Below are positions 7,652 to 11,773 of a DNA stretch of 11,773 bases, in pieces. The position numbers and the translations under genes were made by a program. The stretch lies in NCBI GenBank assembly GCA_023392205.1, contig JAEVZN010000351.1, forward strand, positions 1 to 11,773, written 5' to 3'. Below the pieces are notes generated by a model. That model was not told where the DNA came from. It saw nothing but the letters and a program-made list of their open reading frames with translations, and did no database searches. The number at the start of each line of letters is the position of its first letter. Positions within the stretch are counted from its first letter, which is position 1. The DNA is from Pseudomonadota bacterium (GTDB lineage Bacteria; Pseudomonadota; Alphaproteobacteria; Rhizobiales; Xanthobacteraceae).

Positions 7652-8434
7652 TCAGCCGAGCGCGATCACCTGTCCGCCATCGACGACGACCGTCGTCCCG
7701 GTCATGTAGCCACCGGCGCGCGAAGCCAGCAGCAGGAGAACACCGTCCAGATCGCCGTCCTGTCCGAAGCGCGCCAGAGGAATGGACTTGCGGATGTCCT
7801 CGCCCTTGGAGCTTTGTAGGAAGCTGTGATTGATCTCGGTGACGAACCAGCCCGGCGCGATGGCATTGACGCGCACGCCCTTGCTCGCAAATTCAAGCCC
7901 CATCGCCCTGGTCAGTTGCACGACACCGGCCTTGGCGACCGCATAGGCGGCAACGCCGCGCGATACGCCAAAGCCCAGCACCGATGCCAGATTGACGATG
8001 GCACCCGGTTTTTCTGCCGCGATCATGCGGCGCGCGCCTTCCTGCGACCAGGCAAAGACCGCGTCGAGATCGACCGACAAAACGCGCCGCCATTCGGCTT
8101 CGCTCATGTCGATGGCGCGGGCGGTCTGCGCGACGCCGGCATTGTTGACAAGGATCGTCACCGGATCGAACGCCGCCTCTGCGCGATCGAACGCCGCACG
8201 CATGGCATCGGGATCTGTCACATCGGCTTCGACAGCAATCGCCTGCCCGCCGGCCTTCGCGATCCTTGCGGCCAAAGCCTCCAGCCGTTGCATGCGCCGC
8301 GCCACCAGAACCACGCGCGCGCCATTCGCCGCCAGCACCTGCGCGAAGCGTGCGCCGAGCCCGGACGATGCGCCGGTGACCAGCGCAACCTCACCGGTGA
8401 GATCGAAGAGTTCGGCCGCACGCATCGGCTTCAT
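7652..8434 (-). CDS. SDR family NAD(P)-dependent oxidoreductase
   Basis: This is a classical short-chain dehydrogenase/reductase of 260 residues with a Rossmann fold, interconverting a hydroxy group and a carbonyl with NAD(P). Motifs are TGASSGLG (20-27) for cofactor binding, NNAG (97-100), the catalytic serine S151 and YAVAK (Y164, K168), with NAIAPGWFVTE further on. The acidic DV at 71-72 is the usual adenine contact, while ARR at 45-47 after the second strand suggests NADP preference. The place of the catalytic-tetrad asparagine (VNL in most relatives) holds aspartate D122 in VDLDAVF. The start at 8434 gives an ATGA overlap with the DctM stop and GGAGG just upstream. A second ATG at 8425 is possible, and the frame open to 8488 lies inside dctM and is rejected. 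Coupling to the TRAP genes suggests it acts on the transported acid or its product, but the substrate is unknown. Confidence 0.92.
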   Translation of the reverse strand: MKPMRAAELFDLTGEVALVTGASSGLGARFAQVLAANGARVVLVARRMQRLEALAARIAKAGGQAIAVEADVTDPDAMRAAFDRAEAAFDPVTILVNNAGVAQTARAIDMSEAEWRRVLSVDLDAVFAWSQEGARRMIAAEKPGAIVNLASVLGFGVSRGVAAYAVAKAGVVQLTRAMGLEFASKGVRVNAIAPGWFVTEINHSFLQSSKGEDIRKSIPLARFGQDGDLDGVLLLLASRAGGYMTGTTVVVDGGQVIALG

Positions 8435-9825
8435 CCGCCTCCATACAGCATGCGCGGCAAAGCCGTCGCCAGACCGGGCACGAACCACAGCATCGCAAGC
8501 GCGGCAAGCTGGATGATCACGAACGGCACGATGCCGACATAGATGTGCCGCGTGGTGATCTCCGGCGGCGCCACGCCGCGCAGGAAGAAGAGCGTCGGCC
8601 CCAGCGGCGGATGGATGTAGGAGGTTTGCAGATTCATCGCCATCAGGATGCCGAGCCAGACCGGATCGACGCCTGGCATGGTGAGCAGGATGGGCGCCAC
8701 GATCGGCACCACCACGAAGATGATCTCGAAGGCATCCATGACGAAGCCGAGCAGGAACATCGCCAGCATCACCGCAAGGATGGCCCCGCTCGTGCCGCCC
8801 GGCAGGTCCGTCAAGGTGCGGTGCACGAGGTCGTCGCCGCCGAAACCACGAAATACGAGGCCGAACATGGTCGCACCGATCAGGATGACAAAAATCATGC
8901 TGGTCATCTGCGCCGTGGTCGTGACGGTGCTCGTCAATGCACCAGGCAGCCCAGACGGATTGCGGATCGCAGCCAGCAGGATCGCGCCGACGGCGCCGAC
9001 AGACGCGGCTTCGGTCGGCGTCGCAATGCCGCCGAGGATGGATCCGAGCACTGCCACGACCAGCGCCAGCGGCGCGAGCAAGGCCGTGATCAGACGGCCG
9101 GCCAAGCCTGCGCCGCCCTGCGATTGCGGGTCGGGCTTGAGCGCCGGCGCGGCCTGTGGTGCCAGAAATGCGACCGCCGCCACATAGGCGAGATAGAGGA
9201 CGACCAGCATCAGGCCGGGCAGCAGCGCCCCGGCGAACAGGTCGCTCACCGTCACCGTCTGCGGCGCGAAGATGCCCTTGGACAATTGCGCGGATTGATA
9301 AGAATTGTTGAGCGTATCTCCGAGAATCACCAGTACCGTTGAGGGTGGGATGATCTGCGCCAGTGTCGCCGATGCGGCAACGATACCGGCTGCGAGCCGC
9401 GGATCGTAGCCATGCCGCAGCATGGCCGGCAGCACGATCAGCCCCATCGTCGCCGCGGTCGCGCCGACAATGCCGGTCGATGCCGCCAGCAATGCACCGA
9501 CCAGAATGACGGAATAGCCAAGCCCGCCGCGCAGGGTGCCGAACAGACGGCCCATCGTTTCCAGCAGGTCCTCGGCGATACGCGAGCGCTCCAGCATCAC
9601 ACCCATGAAAATGAACAGCGGCACCGCAAGCAGCACCTCGCTGGTCATCACCCCGAAGATGCGCTGCGGCAACGCGGCGAGGAAACCGAAGCTGAACAGA
9701 CCGATCAGGCTGCCGATGGCGGCAAAGGCAAATGACAGGCCGCCCAGCGTGAATGCGACCGGATAGCCCGCAAACAGTGCGGCACAGATCGCAACAACAA
9801 GAAGGATGGCCAGCATTTCCGCCAT
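8431..9825 (-). CDS. TRAP transporter large permease subunit (DctM-like, chloroaromatic/mannitol branch)
   Basis: This is the main ion-coupled channel subunit of a tripartite periplasmic transporter, which moves organic acids using a sodium or proton gradient. It has 464 residues, many hydrophobic segments and family motifs: LAQIIPPST (155-163), GGIATPTEAASVGAVGA (265-281) and SYIHPPLGPTLFF (402-414). The extended loop near 165-200 (FAPQTVTVSDLFAGALLPG) resembles the branch called mannitol/chloroaromatic TRAP permeases. The start at 9825 is one base after the DctQ stop (TGACATG). No clear Shine-Dalgarno is seen, which is consistent with translational coupling. An ATG three codons later is a minor alternative. 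Its stop overlaps the dehydrogenase ATG. Confidence 0.93.
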   Translation of the reverse strand: MAEMLAILLVVAICAALFAGYPVAFTLGGLSFAFAAIGSLIGLFSFGFLAALPQRIFGVMTSEVLLAVPLFIFMGVMLERSRIAEDLLETMGRLFGTLRGGLGYSVILVGALLAASTGIVGATAATMGLIVLPAMLRHGYDPRLAAGIVAASATLAQIIPPSTVLVILGDTLNNSYQSAQLSKGIFAPQTVTVSDLFAGALLPGLMLVVLYLAYVAAVAFLAPQAAPALKPDPQSQGGAGLAGRLITALLAPLALVVAVLGSILGGIATPTEAASVGAVGAILLAAIRNPSGLPGALTSTVTTTAQMTSMIFVILIGATMFGLVFRGFGGDDLVHRTLTDLPGGTSGAILAVMLAMFLLGFVMDAFEIIFVVVPIVAPILLTMPGVDPVWLGILMAMNLQTSYIHPPLGPTLFFLRGVAPPEITTRHIYVGIVPFVIIQLAALAMLWFVPGLATALPRMLYGGG

Positions 9826-9826
9826 G

Positions 9827-10330
9827 TCAGGCGGTCGCGCGGGTGAGCGTGTGGACGGCGCGCAAGGCCTGCGCGCTGCCTTGCAGTATCATCATCCCGG
9901 CAAAAACCGGGATCAGCGTTTTCAGCGCGAATACAAGCGGCAGCCCGCTTGCCTCGCGCGAGCCTTCGAGGATCACCCAGGAGCGCATGACATAGGGCCA
10001 TGAAAAATACAGGATCGCGGCGGCGAAGGGCAGCAGCAGCAGGATGGTGCCGATGAGATCGACGATCGCTTTCGTACGCGCGGACGCTGTCGAATAGAAC
10101 AGGTCCACGCGGACATGCCCTTCATTGCGGAGCGTCCAGGCGGCCGCTAGCAGGAACAGGGCGGCGTGCGAATACAGGATCGATTCCTGCAGCCAGATCG
10201 ATCCCAGTCCGAAGACATACCGCAACACGACCACCGCGAATTGCAGCGCCACCACCGCCAGAGCCAGCCACGCGGCTGCGCGGCCGATGGCCGTGGTCAG
10301 GCGGTCGATAATGTCGGCGATGGCGAGCAT
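9827..10330 (-). CDS. TRAP transporter small permease subunit (DctQ-like)
   Basis: This is the four-helix inner-membrane subunit that partners DctM in a TRAP transporter. It has 167 residues with hydrophobic spans near 17-37, 51-67, 88-110 and 131-153. Family features include RYVFGLGSIWLQESILYSH (37-55) and TLRNEGHVRVDLF (66-78), in which the helical LQE and the GHVRVDLF turn are typical of DctQ. The segment GLPLVFALKTLIPVFA (129-144) resembles the chloroaromatic/mannitol branch and matches the type of its DctM. The start at 10330 has a poor ribosome binding site, and no in-frame start exists just upstream. It lies 66 nt after the metal-transporter stop. No DctP binding-protein gene flanks it here. 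Confidence 0.9.
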   Translation of the reverse strand: MLAIADIIDRLTTAIGRAAAWLALAVVALQFAVVVLRYVFGLGSIWLQESILYSHAALFLLAAAWTLRNEGHVRVDLFYSTASARTKAIVDLIGTILLLLPFAAAILYFSWPYVMRSWVILEGSREASGLPLVFALKTLIPVFAGMMILQGSAQALRAVHTLTRATA

Positions 10331-10340
10331 CGGAATCCCA

Positions 10341-10390
10341 TGCTGCCGGAGACGGAACGCGCAGGTTACAGCGCCCCGGACGCGGCAGCA
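10341..10390 (-). other. Long-loop inverted repeat between the NicO and dctQ genes
   Basis: TGCTGCCG (10341-10348) and CGGCAGCA (10383-10390) are perfect complements separated by 34 nt. Together they fill most of the 66-nt gap between the metal-transporter stop and dctQ. No U-tract follows and no convincing promoter is visible in the gap. It could hide or set off the poorly marked dctQ start, but an 8-bp repeat in GC-rich DNA may be chance. Confidence 0.25.
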
Positions 10391-10396
10391 CGGCCT

Positions 10397-11572
10397 TTAT
10401 GTGAACATCCGCTCGGTGGCCATATAGCCCATCAGCAGCGCAATCCCGAAGAACATGACCAGGGCGGCCGCGGCGACTTCAAATCCTCGCAGGGCCAGCA
10501 TGCCGGGACCGGGCCGGGCATCGGCGAATTTCGACGCTATGCTGCGTGCGCCGACCGCCAGGGTCGCGATCGCCGCTACGGTGAGCGCTGTTCCGAAGCC
10601 CATGACGAAGGTCGCCGCCACGCCGGCCCAGAACAGCCCCTGCGCCAGCGCGAAGACCAGCACCAGGATCGCCCCCGAGCAGGGCCGCAAGCCGACCGCG
10701 ACAATGGCTGTGAGGCCGCGCCTCCAGCCGCCGGGACCCGCCAGTTCCTGCGGCTCCGGCGCATGCGCATGCCCCCATGCGGAGGCGTGGTCGTCGTGAT
10801 CGTGATGACCACGCCCGCAGGCAGCGCTGTGGACGTGCGCATGTGAATGCGAACAGGCCGCCTGTGCATGGGCAACATGAGAATGTGCGACGTGAGAATG
10901 CGCGGGCTCGTGATCGTGCGCGTGAGAATGAGCCGCAGCGTGGGCATGCGTATGAACCACAGCGTGGGCATGGCTATGTGCATGCGCATGTGTCCCCGCA
11001 TCTCCCGCGCGGTATTTTGCAATGGCCCGGATGAATGCACCGCCCTTGACCCAGAGCAGACGCGCACCGAGTGCCGCGATCAGCCCATAGCTGAAAATCT
11101 CGATCCACCACACCGTGCCGTCCATGGTGCGGCGCGTGGCTCCGAACAGCGCCGCGGCAATTCCGACAATGGCCACCGCCACCAGCGCCTGCAGAAACGC
11201 CGATGCGAACGACAGCGCCACGCCGCGCCGCCAGGTCTCGCCATTGGCGACGACGTAGGACGAGATCACCGCCTTGCCGTGACCGGGGCCGGCGGCGTGA
11301 AACACACCGTAGGCAAACGACAATCCAAGCAGGGTCCAGAGCGCGGTGCCGTCCGCTTTGGCGGCACGGATGGCGCCCGACAGGCCGCGATAGAATTCAG
11401 ATTGCTTGAGCAGCAGCCAGCCGACGATGCCATCGGGCGGGGCCGCGCGCGGAGCGCCGAAGGGATTGCCCTGCGCCAACGCATCCGACGACAGCATGCA
11501 AAGGCACGCGATCGCCGCAATCGCGGCAGCCGACAACAATGCGTGATGCGACACCCGGCGGGTGATCAGCAT
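10397..11572 (-). CDS. NicO/RcnA family divalent-metal transporter, ZevB-like, with histidine-rich loop
   Basis: This is an inner-membrane transporter of 391 residues in the nickel/cobalt transporter (NicO) family, which includes the RcnA efflux pump and ZevB of H. influenzae zinc uptake. An N-terminal signal-like segment (about 10-33, ending DALA before QG) precedes a short periplasmic stretch. The first metal-site motif is HAAGPGHGK (92-100) and the second is GLRPCSG (294-300), with about six membrane spans. Residues 195-270 form a hydrophilic loop with 27 histidines plus three cysteines. Nickel, cobalt or zinc are all possible, and the DUF1007 partner directly upstream favours the ZevAB arrangement. 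Its ATG lies inside the 3' end of that gene with a 7-nt overlap, so translation is probably coupled. The direction of transport is not evident from sequence. Confidence 0.9.
   Translation of the reverse strand: MLITRRVSHHALLSAAAIAAIACLCMLSSDALAQGNPFGAPRAAPPDGIVGWLLLKQSEFYRGLSGAIRAAKADGTALWTLLGLSFAYGVFHAAGPGHGKAVISSYVVANGETWRRGVALSFASAFLQALVAVAIVGIAAALFGATRRTMDGTVWWIEIFSYGLIAALGARLLWVKGGAFIRAIAKYRAGDAGTHAHAHSHAHAVVHTHAHAAAHSHAHDHEPAHSHVAHSHVAHAQAACSHSHAHVHSAACGRGHHDHDDHASAWGHAHAPEPQELAGPGGWRRGLTAIVAVGLRPCSGAILVLVFALAQGLFWAGVAATFVMGFGTALTVAAIATLAVGARSIASKFADARPGPGMLALRGFEVAAAALVMFFGIALLMGYMATERMFT
10763..10993 (-). repeat. Degenerate short tandem repeats encoding the histidine-rich loop
   Basis: This stretch encodes residues 194-270 of the metal transporter, alternating His with Ala, Ser, Thr and Val. 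Traces of in-frame duplication are visible on the plus strand. The 13-mer CAGCGTGGGCATG occurs at 10936-10948 and 10960-10972 (24-bp period, 8 codons). CGTGAGAATG occurs at 10891-10900 and 10921-10930, and a one-base variant at 10876-10885, giving a 15-bp period. All periods are multiples of three, so length changes would keep the frame. Confidence 0.8.
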
Positions 11573-11773
11573 TTCACCGCGATCTTGTTAGCGAATTGCG
11601 CCCCGAAAGGATTGTTCGGATCGGGCTTCAGGAAAAAGGATTCGCTCAGGATCTGCGGCTGGCTGTCGTCACCGAGTTTCACAGTGCTGAGCTTGCAGGC
11701 GGCCGGCGCGTCCTTCAGGATAATCGGTTCCTTTTCCGCGAATTCAAAAGCGACGAAGTAGGACGGATCGTAG
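11566..11773 (-). CDS. DUF1007 family periplasmic protein, ZevA-like (partial, N-terminus outside window)
   Basis: Only the last 68 residues are present and the frame enters from the right edge. The segment begins YDPSYFVAFEFAEKEPIILKD (shown here in part: YDPSYFVAF) and ends ANKIAVKC. The YDP-[ST]-[YF]-F-[IV]-AF motif, a later conserved Cys in AACKLS, and the NPFGAQFANKIAVKC end match the C-terminus of DUF1007 proteins as I know the family. These are exported proteins found beside NicO-type transporters, such as ZevA with ZevB in H. influenzae, where the pair supports zinc uptake. The TGA stop (11566-11568) overlaps the next gene's ATG (ATGCTGA). Its molecular role is unknown, and metal delivery or partner-protein function is inferred. 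Confidence 0.75.
   Translation of the reverse strand, partial: YDPSYFVAFEFAEKEPIILKDAPAACKLSTVKLGDDSQPQILSESFFLKPDPNNPFGAQFANKIAVKC

Noticed and set aside
8435..8488. An 18-codon N-terminal extension of the dehydrogenase
   Set aside because: It lies wholly inside dctM, whereas the ATG at 8434 gives a standard ATGA overlap and a normal SDR N-terminus.
10847..11761. A plus-strand open frame opposite the NicO gene and its upstream partner
   Set aside because: The Met/Arg-rich start is the antisense reading of the His-codon repeats, and no domain or start signal supports it.

Overview
The window is GC-rich and gene-dense, and every gene I can support lies on the minus strand. Codon use, the fused indolepyruvate oxidoreductase, the TRAP transporter and the Liv-type ABC system point to an alphaproteobacterium, most likely Hyphomicrobiales (Bradyrhizobium / Rhodopseudomonas / Xanthobacteraceae-like). 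That placement is an inference from gene content and was not checked by a search. I see no rRNA, tRNA, CRISPR array, insertion sequence or phage gene.

In transcription order (high to low coordinates) the first block is a metal-transport pair. It consists of the C-terminal end of a DUF1007 periplasmic protein (11566-11773, cut by the window edge) and a NicO/RcnA-type membrane transporter (10397-11572) with a 27-histidine loop, the two overlapping by 7 nt. The pair matches the layout of the ZevA/ZevB zinc system of Haemophilus influenzae. After 66 nt comes a TRAP carboxylate transporter made of a small and a large membrane subunit (DctQ 9827-10330, DctM 8431-9825). A short-chain dehydrogenase follows (7652-8434) whose ATG overlaps the DctM stop as ATGA. 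After a 93-nt gap with a hairpin comes an MFS transporter (6338-7558). No TRAP binding protein is present in the window.

The second block begins after a 283-nt intergenic region (6055-6337) that carries a perfect 8-bp inverted repeat, a strong operator candidate. It encodes a 1156-residue fused indolepyruvate ferredoxin oxidoreductase (2584-6054). Next, behind a hairpin and a candidate sigma-70 promoter, is a 659-residue long-chain-type acyl-CoA synthetase (449-2428). The block ends with the N-terminal 135 residues of a LivG-type ABC ATPase (1-405, cut by the window edge).

The second block reads as an uptake-and-activation module. A branched-chain-amino-acid-type ABC transporter would import an acid or amino acid, the ligase would make a CoA thioester, and the oxidoreductase would turn 2-oxo acids (classically aryl pyruvates) into acyl-CoA and reduced ferredoxin. 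The first block adds two further organic-acid carriers flanking one oxidoreductase. Most of this is recognisable family biology. The points that deserve a second look are the operator palindrome, the absent TRAP binding protein, the Asn-to-Asp change in the dehydrogenase active site, the ZevAB-like pair with its repeat-built histidine loop, and the intercistronic hairpins.
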